In this document: in pieces, positions 10,521-47,190 of the stretch
Position numbering within the stretch: position 1 is the first letter of the stretch
How the letters are laid out: each line of letters starts with the position of its first letter
Assembly: GCA_916610825.1 (NCBI GenBank)
Contig: OU744452.1
Location: forward strand, 6,501,021-6,565,020
Direction: 5' to 3'
Source of the DNA: Haliclystus octoradiatus
Lineage: Eukaryota > Cnidaria > Staurozoa > Stauromedusae > Haliclystidae
DNA: 64,000 bases
Program-made: the position numbers and the translations under genes
Notes under the pieces: model-generated
The model's input: only the letters and a program-made list of their open reading frames with translations
Databases searched by the model: none
Told to the model about the DNA's origin: nothing

Positions 10521-13500
10521 AGCATCGTTTTTGCATATCCAAATAGGACTTTCAAGTAGCTACAAAGTATGGTCTATCTCATAGTTATTCCAAATTTACA
10601 GAGACAAAAAATGTTGTAACCAAGAAAAACAAGCATATATCCAAGTTAAATATATCAGCATTTGTAAGAAAATAGTAAATACAAATTTAAACAATGTACC
10701 CTGGAGTGAGAAGAACATTTGTCTTGTTTCTTATTTCCGGAGTTTGGATGAGGATGCCTCGTGAATCATGATACCAATGCAAGTTTCCACCAAATTTGAG
10801 ATGACCTTATGAGTTCATGAGTTTGCTCTCTGACCTGACGATGCAAACTGCAACTCTGAAAATTCTATTCTATTGAGAATGTAAACCCTGTCTGACACAT
10901 AATTCTGACTTGCAGCATGACTGGCAAAATTAAAAATGTTTTGAGTTAGCAACCATAAAAAGGAACTGAAAGATTAATTCTATGTTTATTTGAGACTTTT
11001 AAATGATGTTTTATTAATGATACAATCCAGGGTATGAAGCTTTTCCACAGGTTTCTATGAGTACCTTTGTAATTAATTAATTAAAGAAAAGATTCATAAC
11101 CCTGGTGTTGTATTTAGAAAAAACCATGACTCGAGATGCATTTTTATGCCACACTAACATGGCCGACTAGTTTTATTTCCAATGTATTTTTTCCTGTATA
11201 TTAATAAATGGTAATCATACGATTTCTCATTCTATTCTAAATTTTCAAACAGCTGTATCATTTCAATCTATCTGTTTTCTGTCTTCGCTACTCTTCTTTC
11301 GCTACAACTAACAATATCTTTAATAAATACAAAGTCTACAGGACAAATGAGCCGTAGTAGATTTAATTTACACGGCATATTACCACAATATTACAAACAT
11401 TGTATGCTGCCTTATTCAATTGTACATATACAAATAAAGCAAGATTAAACATAAAGCAATATCATAATAAAGGCTAAACCAAAATTTTCTGAATACCGAT
11501 TAATTTCAATGATTGCATGTATATTATTGATGAAATGCAAAATTCCAGATGATTTAATGACTTTAAAGTTCATGAATTTGAGGAAAATAATAATCAGAAA
11601 ATGTTTCATTCGTAGCGCGCGTTATACAGATTATATTTTGACATATCATTCTCACACATATTTAACACGTATCAAAAGATTCTCTGGTGACCACAATAGC
11701 TAGCTAAGTAGAATTTATTGTTGTAAGCATATGTCTGAACTGAAAATGGAGTATTCTTTTGAGGGTAAAAATCATAATGTTGGGAAATGCTATAAGAACA
11801 CCATAACCGTCGGTTTATAGTCCTCTTTTCACAGAAAAGAAATCTGTCCATCTGATTTATCGTCTCTGTAGAAAGATATTTTGTGCAAAGTAACTTCTCC
11901 ACTGTATCACCGCATCCCTATAAACTACAAATTGTGACATGATGCTAACATGTTCTACTTTCTAGCCGAGGGAATGAATAGTAGACTGGTAAAATGATTG
12001 GTAGTCAGATAACGTTGATAGAGAGGATGTAATGAAGGTATACCGCAAAACCGAAAAATGATAGAATCTGCATTACTGTAGCTCTAGTTAACGGCTGTAA
12101 ACTTGAACAAGAATTTCTGAGCCCTCTATCATGTTTGTACTACTTTCCGATATTTTATAGAATTTTACAGTGTAATGTAGTGAAGAATTTTCAATAGTTT
12201 TATAATAATTGAATGCTTGGTGAATGAATGATAAATAATTTAGTAATACCGGTACTTAAATAAATACGAAAAAGTACAATTGATACTTTGCAGTACCAAC
12301 TATCTCGAGGAAAAGTCGTCTGTGCATGCCTGTGAAAATCAAGTTAGATTACATTCACAATTAGATCATGAAAAGGATATCTTGTAGAAATATTTACTCA
12401 AGAACAACTTGCAGATAGAGTTAAAAATAGTTATAACTTATATAGCGTAGAATAAAGCTATTTCCAAGGACAAGTGTCTACTAATTAAGATTTGAGAAGT
12501 ACTGCGGTCACAAAGAATACGTAACTAATATGTGTCACTAGACTAGTCACAAAGGAACAGTCGCACCGCCTGACATTTGTGTTAATCCGCAATCTATATC
12601 AGATTCATCGCGCTTAATGACGCTACGAGAAATTATTTCGACTGAGCGTTTCAATAGATTTTATTCTGCTCCTGAAATCACAAATTGCATCTTTGTTAAG
12701 TAATTCGCGAGTTTATATGTTTGTTCATGGCTCAGCCTTGTCAAAAAATGTTTTGTGTGACTTCTCGGAGCTAGGTCACCTCAAAGATTACGTTGCGTGA
12801 TCAGCCCACTCTTAAGTCTGTTAGACAATCCGCAAGACTTGTGACGTTGTCGTCATAAAGCTAGATCCAATCCCTTTTTTTCTCAGCGACATTTGGGTCA
12901 AAAAACCACTTTGAAGGCACTTTTCACCAAGAAATCATTTCCAGATCGAAAAATAGATTACGCCATTGTTTTTTTCACGTCGGGTTCTACTACATATGTA
13001 AAGATAGTCTGGGGGTTTATTCCCACTTTAATAGTTACAATACTGGATGTTGCATTGACAAGCTGCAGATTACCAAGGTCGCCGTCTGGAATTTTCGCCG
13101 TTTTAAATTTTCTCTTGCGCCAATCAAAGACTTTTATGCTGAATATTGAATCTCTTATTCGCAATCAAAATACTGCAACAAGATCCCACAGGACCTATAC
13201 TTTGTTCGAGTCCTAGCTCAGTTGCTCCTCTCAACGGCCCTGTCTATCCTGCCCAAAGACTTTTGCGACAGTTCCATCATTTTACAAAAGTCTGAAAACA
13301 GGTTAGGTCTTAGAATATGTATATTCTAACGGGATTTGCAGTGTTCTTTACATAGAAAATATGTTAAGTGAAAGAGAGACAGCACATTTCCATAATACAA
13401 CCGCACATCTTCTACAGTGTAACCCGCATATTGATATATAGTTTAACCTGTATATAACAACCATACCAAATATATAGATAAGCTGATCACTATAGACATG

Positions 13501-14643
13501 TGAACAGGCATCTGTATACAGGTTTAATTGCCATGCAATGTTTAAATTATTATCGTTTGTTTGATATTTTCATAAATTTCTTGAAATTGACTGGGTCAAG
13601 CTCGGTTATGAGGAAATGGCTTTGACGTTAGCCAATCAAAGTGCAAGAATAATTCGTAGCAGATCCTAGTTATGTTCTAAACTCAACTTTTTGTAAGCTA
13701 TTGATATTTTGCGCACGAGAGGCAATTAAGGAACAAACGAGAAGGTGTCAGATTTTGAAATTCTTCAATTTCTCTTTAATTGAGCTTCATAATGTATAGC
13801 GTCTTACTAAAAGGGTTATGTTCCTAAGTATTTTATTTTCTTGCTGCACTGTTGCAGTAATAATTTACTAGAACAAGAGTTTATTATTAACCTTTCATGT
13901 TTGTGTCATTTTGCTTTGTGTTTTACATTTCACGACCGTTTGACAAACACATTTATAAAAAGGTATTACCGTTTCAAATAATTAATATTACTTCAATGTA
14001 TAGATAAAGTAATTGGTAATATCTATAAAAATATATAAATTAAGAAATTAAGAAAATTAACATAATACCAAAAATATGTAATTGATGCTTCAAGTTTCAT
14101 GTTGTATGTGTCGCGATCAGCATGCAATCAAATCTATAGACTGCCTCTATCAGGGTTTGATAATTTGGAGTATTCCATGACGGAACACAATCCTTCCTCA
14201 AGCAAGTACCAGTCACATTGATTTTCACAGGGAATAGATAAAACCTAATATGGTATTATGAAAAAGAGGTTGGCTGTGATTTAAATTCCTGCTGCCACCA
14301 TCCCTGTATCTTGCGATTTTCTTGAGTTTCACTCATATTAATTGAGGCTATTCCAAATTGTGGATGATAGTTTTCGCTTACGTAGCATGCTTAGCTTTGA
14401 GTTCATGAACTGTTCTGGGAGTTTACACACATTTTTAAACTTTTCATTGAAAGTTTGTAACCAGTTCATGAACGTTAAGTTGAGTGTTTCTGAATAAATC
14501 GTCTGTTTCTCAAGGGTACTAATTCATGGATTTGTTATATGACTATGAAACTTCTAATTGGTAATACATTTTCCTGTAGTAACTTGTGCATGTACTAGAT
14601 CCGTATTGCCTCCTACTGATCAAACTATTTTGTCTTTTTATAG
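10521..14643. other. No gene recognised; possible upstream kinase introns
   Basis: No exon of the kinase extracellular region can be supported here. A slightly G+C-richer patch at 12890-13220 is open on both strands (107 aa on +, 68 aa on -) with no family resemblance. The palindromic motif GTTCATGAAC occurs at 14401 and 14464. Confidence 0.4.
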
Positions 14644-14658
14644 GTGACGACAATATAG
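14644..14658 (+). CDS. Candidate 15-nt microexon before the kinase TM exon
   Basis: The sequence is preceded by a good acceptor (TTTTGTCTTTTTATAG) and followed by GTATGA. If spliced, it supplies codons for D-D-N-I and one base (G) that completes the split glycine codon at the start of the transmembrane exon at 15483, so the phase fits. Reading on past the donor instead gives a hydrophobic run (IGMIFAIIICLLLFLLI), which could be an alternative membrane segment or chance. No upstream partner exon was found. Confidence 0.3.
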   Translation: MTTI

Positions 14659-15482
14659 GTATGATTTTCGCTATCATTATATGCTTGCTTTTGTTTTTAT
14701 TAATTCATAACCATTATCTCTATCTTCACTTTGTTCTTGAGGTTTTACCCTGGCATCCAATGAGTATACATTTCCATATTTGTGAATGGAAAATTCCAGG
14801 GGAAATTGTTTAAGACACCCATTTCCAATCACATTGCAATGCTATATTTCTGTTATGTTATATTCAACTGCAGTTATCAGAAATGGTTACTATTTCATTA
14901 CAGTGTATCCCTTGCGAGTCAAAATTTCCTAAGATTTTCATTGTATTTATTCAAGTTTGCATTTACCAGAAATGTCTTAACAAGACATGAGAAGAGAATA
15001 ATTCATATAGGGTCATAAAACTACGTTGCATAATTCCACTTATCCAAACTGCACTTATGTTGGTAACGCTGTAGTGCTTAATTTCTTATTTTACTAGGTT
15101 CCACAGCAACACACTATCAGTGTGGTAATCGATGTGATACAGATTTTGCTAACTCATAAACAATACCATTAAGGAATTTTATTAACTATTTATCAAACAA
15201 CGAATAAGGAGCTATGAATTAAAGACCGGAAATTGCACGGAGTGTAATTTGGGGCGTAGAAAGACAACCTGACATTGGTAGTTAGACAGTACCTTATATA
15301 TCGGCGTTTTTGAGATATCAATGCAGAACTTGATGCTAATGACGAGGACCTTGAAACAATTACCTGTTTCTATATTGCAAGTTTTTGTAAAGTTTGGCAG
15401 GGTCCACAATCTGAAATCCTAGAAACATTCTAACATTATCACATTTGTTATTAAAATTGGAAATCATTTACTTTCCATCCAG

Positions 15483-39450
<23,968 letters not shown>

Positions 39451-39910
39451 AATACTTACCAAACCTTCAACAAAGAAGCAGCAATATAGAAGCATAGTTT
39501 ATAGAGGTAAATGATGTGAAAGCTGAAATGATTTTTTTTCCTCCGCTTGTGTGAACTAAATCACGAATATCCTGAACAGCATTAAAAATGGTTTGAATTT
39601 GCAATTACATAGTTAATCTACTTTATTAGCTGTATACCATTAAAGTCATTAAAAACGTTGTTTAACTTCAAGTCAGATTGAACAATAAATGGGAATGGGC
39701 ATTCGTTTGTCAAAGAATCAGTGTTGAAATTCAGTGAGGTAATTCTATCAGCATCCTGTGGCCAAGTTTAGAAACAACAGAGCATATGTTTTATTTTAAC
39801 CAAAATGATATTGATAGATATATATTCCTTTTGGATCTTATAAAGAAACATGCATTTATTTTTTTATTTTTATAGTAATCAATATGTTTACATATGCGTA
39901 TATAGTATTC
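39451..39910 (+). other. Probable 3' UTR of the kinase gene
   Basis: AT-rich sequence after the stop codon. A canonical AATAAA at 39684-39689 is the best candidate poly(A) signal. No other gene is seen. Confidence 0.5.
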
Positions 39911-40128
39911 AGGGCTGTTAGTAAATATTCATCACTAACATAATTGATTACTCTAATCAATTACTTTTTCAGTAAATTTTCACCTGTATTCAATTACTTT
40001 TCTGAAAAAGCAATTTTCTCTGTAATCATTCATTACTAACATAATTGATTACTCTAATAAATTACTTTTTTAGTAAATTTTCACCTGTATTCAATTACTT
40101 TTCTGAAAAAGCAATTTTATCTGTAATC
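39911..40128. repeat. hAT-like end and 101-bp tandem duplication
   Basis: CAGGGCTGTTAGTAA at 39911 resembles the start of hAT terminal repeats. It runs into two direct copies of a 101-bp unit (39927-40027, 40028-40128) rich in AATTGATTACTC and CAATTACTTTTCTGAAAAAG. The copies differ at a few positions. No opposite end was located. Confidence 0.6.
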
Positions 40129-40859
40129 ATTTAACCTAGTATTTTTATTATAACTAATCACACAATTAAAAGTATGATTTCCTGGCAACAAATTTCTGCT
40201 TCATACTTGATTGTTTACTTCAATTAAGATTAAGATAAGATATCACATGGTTCAATTAATTCTACAAAAGTTTAATGCAGATTGTGTATTGCATAAAGCT
40301 CTCAAACACGCAGAGTTAATATGCCATTGCTCATGTCATATGCTTTTACATAGCTATGTCTAGCCTTCTTGCATGAACAAGATTATTTTTATTTGGAAAT
40401 TAAATACATAATATAATCTATATGCATAAATACTGTGTAGACAAGGCAAAGAGGGCCAAAGGTCTCTAATGAAAGACTTTCGAATTTGGCGAGGACGGTG
40501 AAGGCAAAAAATATGTAACTATGATGCATTCGGAAGCCACCTAAAATCATACAGGAGGTTTAAACGATGTACCATCTTTGAAAGCTTAGGAAGGATGTAC
40601 CAAACTGCAGATCCAATTGATGGGTACATTGCTCTTGCAATATATTTGAGAAAGGTAAATCCTGATTGTGCGGCTTTATACCAGTATCCGAAACCGAACT
40701 GGAAGCCTTCCGATAAATGTTGACATGATGTCTAATTAACTACGACACAGTGATGACACGAGATTTCTGAGATATAACGAGATGTAATCATAAAGTGAAA
40801 AAACTGCAATGTAGATCAGCCATCATGAAAAATGCTAGTCGTAAACATGAGGTCTGTAG
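40129..40859. other. No gene recognised; may include the copia 3' LTR
   Basis: AT-rich sequence before the copia element. Part of its right side must be the copia 3' LTR, but the outer edge cannot be set because no 5' LTR is present for comparison. Confidence 0.4.
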
Positions 40860-40933
40860 CCTCGTTTTCATAAGGACAATCTCTCATAGATTAAATAATT
40901 ACTATTAAGATTAATTACTATTAAGATTGTTTC

Positions 40934-41458
40934 TCAACACCCCCTCTCAATCTGTAATAGTCCGAGGCAGGTTTCATGACGCTGGGTGCCAAGCGCTTTG
41001 GTCATGATGTCAGCTGTATTGTTCTCTGTACTGATGTACTCATACTCAACATTCGACTGTTCACGAATAAAATGATACTTTATATCAATGTGTTTGCTTC
41101 TGTTATGTAATCCAGGCTTTCCATTTCGTAGACTTATAGCTCCTTGATTGTCGCAATAAGCTGTTGTCACATTTGGCTGCTCCATTTTGATTGATGTTGT
41201 TAGCGCTCTTAAGTATATAATTTCTTTTGTTGCTTCAACCATGGCTGTGTATTCTGCTTCGCATGAGGATAGAGCAACTGTAGGCTGTTTCTTTGTCTTC
41301 CAGCTGATCGGAGTGTTGCCCAAAGTAAATACGAATCCACTTGTTGATCTTCTGTCATTTTGATCTCCAGCCCAGTCTGAGTCACAATACCCAGTCAAGA
41401 CCCCCTCTGTTTGGGAATACTTCAGACAATAGTCCTTTGTGCATTTGAGGTATCGCAT
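40934..41458 (-). pseudogene. Copia RNase H
   Basis: An open frame of 174 residues: GYCDSDWAGDQNDRRSTSG, ALSSCEAEYTAM, AYCDNQGAISL and HIDIKYHFIRE. All are typical of the copia RNase H and its C-terminal end, with the acidic residues intact. A frame break near 41460-41560 separates it from RT; a short segment of the usual RT end appears to be lost there. Confidence 0.92.
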
Positions 41459-41523
41459 GACTCGTTTTGCTGCAGTGATGTGGGATTAATTGTAGCAGTC
41501 AAGGAATTGAGATAACTTTGAAA

Positions 41524-43332
41524 TTATCCAGCTGAGATCTGAACGTGTACCTGTCGCGAGGTACAAGGGTAGTTTGGGACTTCATCAGTTTCAGTTGCTT
41601 TGGTGAGCACAATTCCGTTGTTGCCTGGTGTAGAAGCTGGATTGCATTCGAGCATGTTGAATCTTTCAAGAATAGCTGTAGTATATCTTGCTTGACTCAT
41701 AGTGTATATGCCATTATCTAAACGTTCAAAGTCGATACCAAGGAACCAACGTAAACGTCCTCCTTCGTCCATTTTGAATTTGTTGTTTAGCATGATCTTG
41801 ATTCTGTTAATCAAATCTTGATCGGCACTAGCAATGAGGATATCATCGATCCAGAACAAAATTGTGGCTTGTTTGCCATTGACGTCTGTGTAGCTGTATA
41901 CACATGGATCGGTTTCACTTTTGGTGAAGTTCTCTGATTTGAGAAAATTTGTCAATGTCAAGTGCCAGTTGCGGCCGCTTTGATTCAAGCCGTAAAGTGA
42001 TTTATTTAACTTGCATGACATTTTTACTCCATCTTCACCGATTCTTTCGTATCCAGGAGGTTGCTCTACAAAGATCTCTTTGTCAATAGGAGCATTGAGG
42101 TAAGCCCCTTTTACATCCATCTGGTGAACGTGTAGGTTTTTGTTTGCAGCTTTCTGTAATAGCGTACGAATGGTATTGAACCTTGTAGTTGGTGAATATG
42201 TGTCATTATAATCTATGCCGGGCACTTGTGAGTAGCCTTTGGCGAAATATCTTGCCTTGTACTGCACATCATCGTCTGTCCTTCCTTGCTTCAAGACATA
42301 AACCCATCGACCTTTTGTTTCAGTCCTTCCTTGGGGTAATGGTGACAGATCCCATGTCTCATTATCGTTGAGTGTCTCCATCTCCTTATCCATCGCTTTG
42401 CGCCACTTGTCACTGTCAGGTGAACTGATTGTCTCTGTGTATGTAGTAGGAATTGTCATTATGGCAGAATAGGCATAGGTGACGGATGCAGAGACATCAT
42501 AATCTTCATATCTCTGTGGAGGCCTAGTGTGTCGCTTTGGTCGAGTACTTTCCGTATTGGGCGTCTCTGATGGCTCTTTTGTAGTTGTACTCTGACTTGT
42601 TGAATCAGGAGTCTCTACTGATGGTGACTCTGTTGCATCTGAAATTTGAGGGCTGCAAGTTTCTTCTTCCTCCTCCTCGTTGAAAATTGGATGGATGATG
42701 ACATTTCGTGATGTCGTGACACTATTGTTTGATTTGTTGAGAACATAATACCCTTTGTTGATTGGGTTGACGCCAAAGTAGATGCCTCGTTTCCCTCTAG
42801 GGTCCAGTTTCTTTTTTCCTCTTTCAACATAGATAGTGCATGGTGCACCAAAGAAATGTAATTTTATCATGTGGGGTTGTACTCCCGTGAATAGCTCGTA
42901 AGCTGTTTTGCGTTGTGTCCTTTGAAAACTTCTGTTTCTGAGGTACTGTGTATGTCGTACAGCAACGGACGAGAAACTCTTTGGTAGCTGTGCATCTTGC
43001 AATAGACACCTTGCCATTTCCAATAGACTTCTCCAGGATCGTTCGGCTTTCCCGTTTTGGTAGGGCGTATATGGTTCTGTCGTACTTTGCTTGATTCGGT
43101 CCAGTAGTACTTTTTCGAAGTTTTTATCGATGTACTCCCCGCCGTTGTCACTGTGCATTTTTAGGACTTTGCCTACGGGTGCAACGTCGGCAAGGAACTT
43201 TTTTAAAGTTTGGTGAGCCTCATCCTTGGTACGTAGTGGGTACACAAATTGCATACCAGAGAATTCATCAATGAAGATTACGATGAATTTGTATCCTTCA
43301 CGAGAATGTGGGTCAATCGGACCGCAAACATC
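41524..43332 (-). pseudogene. Copia integrase core and reverse transcriptase
   Basis: An open frame of 576 residues from 43254, preceded in frame by DVCGPID and IVIFIDEFSG. Integrase: first Asp in the FIDEFSG block, HSDNGGEY, and the Glu in TPYQNGKAERSWRSL. Next is an acidic, Ser/Thr-rich linker (EEEEEET...). RT: MDVKGAYLNAPI, KSLYGLNQSGRNWH and FWIDDILIA, with both catalytic aspartates kept (WIDD where YVDD is usual). A TGA at 43333 separates it from the upstream part. Confidence 0.92.
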
Positions 43333-44108
43333 TCAATGGACTCGTTGAAGTGGTTTTGTAGAACGAATGACCTTTTCATCTGTAGTTTTGGGTTTTCTTG
43401 TAATCTTGTTATCTGGACAGACCTCGCACAACTGTTGTGTCTTTGTCGGGGCAATGTTCATCCCATGTGTCACTGATTCAAGCTGACGAATGTCAGCGAG
43501 ATTCATATGCTCAAGAACTCTATGCCAGTCATCAATACTTCTGGTGATATTGATGGAATCATTGGAGACTACTGGCAGATAGTACAATCGACCCTGCTGA
43601 ATGATGTCGAAGCATGTATCACCACTGATAAGTTTTGCCTTATCTTTGGAAAATGTAACTTGTGCACCTGCATCAGTTGCTACTCTTACAGAAAATAGGC
43701 TAGTAGGAAAGCTAGGTGCCAGTAGTGCATTGTGCAGTGTAACTTTGTTGTGCTTTCCCGTAGAACTGATGATGGTTAATTTTGCTGTACCCCTGGCAGT
43801 TGCAATAGTATTACTACGCTGACCGTTTGCCAACTCAATGTAATGTTTGGTCGGGTCAAATGAGTTGTCATATTCAATCATGAGATCAGGATCATTGACA
43901 ATATGACACGTTGCTCCGCAATCAACTAGTAACGTATTGTATTTGTTCACACTTGCAACTGTATTGTGATTTGCAATTGTTGTGAATGAAAAGTCTGAAC
44001 TTGTGGCTGCTTTATCATTCTGAGAATTTTTCCTCTTCTGGAAACAAACACTTTCTGTATGACCTGGCTTATGACAGAGGTTGCATTTTAGCTTGTCTTT
44101 ACACAGGA
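43333..44108 (-). pseudogene. Copia Gag end, protease and integrase zinc domain
   Basis: The zinc knuckle CNLCHKPGHTESVC lies at 44044-44085. The protease active site reads LLVDCGATCHI, with DCGA where DSGA/DTGA is usual. The integrase zinc region has WHRVLEHMNLADI and CEVCPDNKITR. The frame ends at a TGA at 43333-43335, between RVH and DVCGPID. The translated part beyond 44110 comes from the adjoining repeat and is not Gag. Confidence 0.88.
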
Positions 44109-44111
44109 AAA

Positions 44112-44575
44112 TCCATGTGCTTAAATCAAGAAAAAAATTTCTTGAAATAAGTGAAATTTTGCTTGAAATAAGAATAAATGTACTTGTCCACATAGGAAGC
44201 AAATATTCCTACCCTAGAACAAATTTGCTTGTTATATTTTCTTATTTTAAGCACAAATTTGCTTGACATATTATTCTCTTTTCCAGCTTAAATTTCTTGA
44301 AATGAGCAAATTTTTGCTTAAAACAAGACCCTTTTTGCTTTCATTTCTGAAGATAGTGTGCAGTCAGAATTGTTGGATTCTTGAAATAAGCATATATATG
44401 CTTGTTCTAAGCAAACATTTTCTTGAAATAAGCATATATTTTCGTAAAATAAGCATATATTTTCTTGAATTGAGATAATATTTGCTAGCGCACTACACTT
44501 TGGAACTACAAATCAAGTATTCTCATCAGATTCTTGAAACAAGAACATATTTTCTTGAATTAAGATATTTTTACG
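44112..44575. repeat. Degenerate array of CTTGAAATAAG-type units
   Basis: About a dozen copies of TTTCTTGAAATAAG, TTGCTTGAAATAAG or TTGCTTAAAACAAG and their complements alternate at roughly 20-45 bp. Both orientations occur, so the tract can fold on itself. It abuts the cut end of the copia element. Confidence 0.75.
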
Positions 44576-47184
44576 ATTGCTTATCAAAATGTTGCAGATA
44601 TAGTCTAATCAAAATATTGTCTATACAATATTAATCATCATATTACAGCACAATATTAATTTTAGATTAGATTAAACATTTAATTTAAATCAATTGCGAT
44701 CTATAATAAAGTCACACTGGAACCCTGACGAGAGCCAGTGCAACAATTCAATCGTAACAGAGTAATAGTTTGGATTCATCAGCTGGTCATTGAAAAAGAT
44801 CAGTCCATCATAATAATACCCAAACGTCAATAATAATTCCAGAATACAACTGCATGTATAGATAATTGTAAAATAACAGCAGAAGATCCAAATGTTTAAG
44901 AGAAAAGTTGTTGTATAGCTTGTAAGTAAATTTCATGTGCTTTTTGTGTTATTACATCCAGCAAGTAAAATCATCAATATTCAACCACATGTAATGTTTG
45001 ATGGTTTGTGAGCAGAGTGTAACATTTCTTTATCATATCAGTGTATTGATTGCTACAGTGTATTAAAGTATTGCTCGTTAATTTTAAGATCCAGGAGACC
45101 AGGATTTTCACTCTGAAAAACAAATGCATATAACACTGATCAGATAAGTAATAAAAGATTAAATCTACATAAAGATGAAAGTGACAACTAGCAAAACACA
45201 GTGAAATCAGTTGCCGGCAACGTCGGTGAAAGTTTAAAAAAAGTATGTTGTGGACAATGTGCCAATGTAGACGATATTACTTTGCTTGGTCATAAAAAAA
45301 ATAGAAAATTAATTACTATCGTTCCGATGATGTGTGAACAGAAGTAAAATAAAAACATGCAGATTTTATTCTAAGTTTCAAAAGAAGTAGGATATATCCT
45401 AATTTATCAAATTAAAATTATCACGAACCCTCAGTCAATATCACATATTATATTATGATACAATGCCCTATATAGAGCAATATATTGACAAGCTTAAATC
45501 AGTAGCAAAAATGCAGTCAAATTTCAAAACCATTATTCTCTGCTATGTATGTTGCTGTGTATGTTTTATCAGAAAATATTGATAGCGGTTCATAGACCTT
45601 CTGGCCCATGAAGTCCTATGAGCTGCTGACAGCAGCTGCACCTAAATTACACTCTTACATCATAACTGTTTACTTAGGAACAAAAAAAACAATCATAGCA
45701 AAAACAATCTCAAGAAAGCTTGTATACATATCTATGTAAATTTATGATTAACAATGCAACATTCTATGCATTATGTTAATCATTCGATACACTATTTTTC
45801 AACAATAATAATACAGACAATGCACAATATTAACGGCAATACTCATGATACCCAACATTAGGCCTACTGACTGTTCTGGAACAGTGATGTGAGAAAATTT
45901 GAATATTTTCGCATTTGATAAAAATTTTAACCTAATAACAACAATTAAGTAGGCTGTAGTTTTGATTTTAAAGGATTGGAACATAATCAAATAAATCCCT
46001 GTCAATATCATAATTATTCAAAAAAACATTTTTCAATTCCCATGCTAGACTGTGCAGATACACACTGGTATACAAGAATAAGCAGAAAAGATATATGGAT
46101 ATGTTTAAAAAACATTCAAATAAAATTACAGCAGTGCATTATATTCTTGAACAAAATTTGATTGATAAGAAAACTTTTCAATTTCGGATTATTATTTAGC
46201 CGTAAATATTCTACAACACAATGGAATTGCAAGCGCAATTCCGATAACTGAAATCGCCGCACATATGCAACCTGGCTTTTAAAATCTATTGACTATTTTG
46301 TAGTCATGTCTTTTTTAAACAATTTCAGGTATGTGCAAATTTGGATAACTGCAATGAAAATTGTTGACAATTTTGACTAGCACAGCGGGTTCCACTGTAC
46401 TCTGTGGGATTAACAGATGAAGTTGCTTCAAATTAGTATTTAGTAGTTCATGGTTACAGTCGTAACAAGAAAAACAGGAAGAAAAACACCGGCAGTCGTA
46501 ACAAGCTTAATTTTGATAACCTCAAATGTACACAGTTGACACAGTAGGAATGGATGTTTTTTAACAGTTTGTATGATTTCATATTATTTTTTTGACATGG
46601 AGGTAATATTACTTCTAGACGTAATATTATTACTGTATAAAAAGCTTCAAGTGTTACATTGACAATTCACTGATATTAACTGTGGATTATGGATTAACAA
46701 ATTGTGAAAGTAATCTTGAAGATTAAATTTTCTTTTCATAAAGAGGAAATATCTCATTTTCATTTATAACAAACACGGCAAAAATCCGTAAATACAGAGA
46801 TGTAACTGAAAAGGTTAGGTCAATTGTTACAAATGAAGAAGGAAAGCCATAATTTCACTAAATCATTGCAAAACATATGTATTGCATTGACTCCGGGTTG
46901 TTATTTCCAAACATATGTACAGTTTTCTGATAATAAAAAAGAGAATTGTTGTGAATCGAAAAGACAGACCATTACTAATTTATGAAAATCAATTATATTC
47001 CTATTTCGTAAAATCCAGGCAACGTAGAACATCATTCCCTGTCTTTTTATCTGTAGGTCTATTATGAGACTTTTAACAATAAAACATTAATAGGCTTAAC
47101 ATCTATCTCAACGTAGAATTCAGGATATCTGATTTAAGCGAAAATTTGTAAAAAAAGAGAATCTGATTAGAATTCTATAGGCTA
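44576..47184. other. No gene recognised
   Basis: AT-rich sequence. Only short open frames without recognisable domains. Confidence 0.5.
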
Positions 47185-47190
47185 TGGGTA

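Larger units (their letters stand above)
40860..44110 (-). mobile_element. 5'-truncated Ty1/copia retrotransposon
   Basis: Reads right to left: end of Gag with a zinc knuckle, protease, integrase, reverse transcriptase, RNase H. Integrase before RT is the Ty1/copia order. On the minus strand the coding end is followed by GAGAGGGGGTG (polypurine tract) and TGTTGAGAAACAATC, the start of the 3' LTR near 40939. Most of Gag and the 5' LTR are missing; the element ends at about 44110 in a repeat array. Only a few lesions break the frame, so it is younger than the gypsy element. Confidence 0.92.

Noticed and set aside
12893..13216. Overlapping open frames of 107 aa (+) and 68 aa (-)
   Set aside because: No domain, no splice context and no similarity to known proteins; a slightly G+C-richer patch is enough to explain them.
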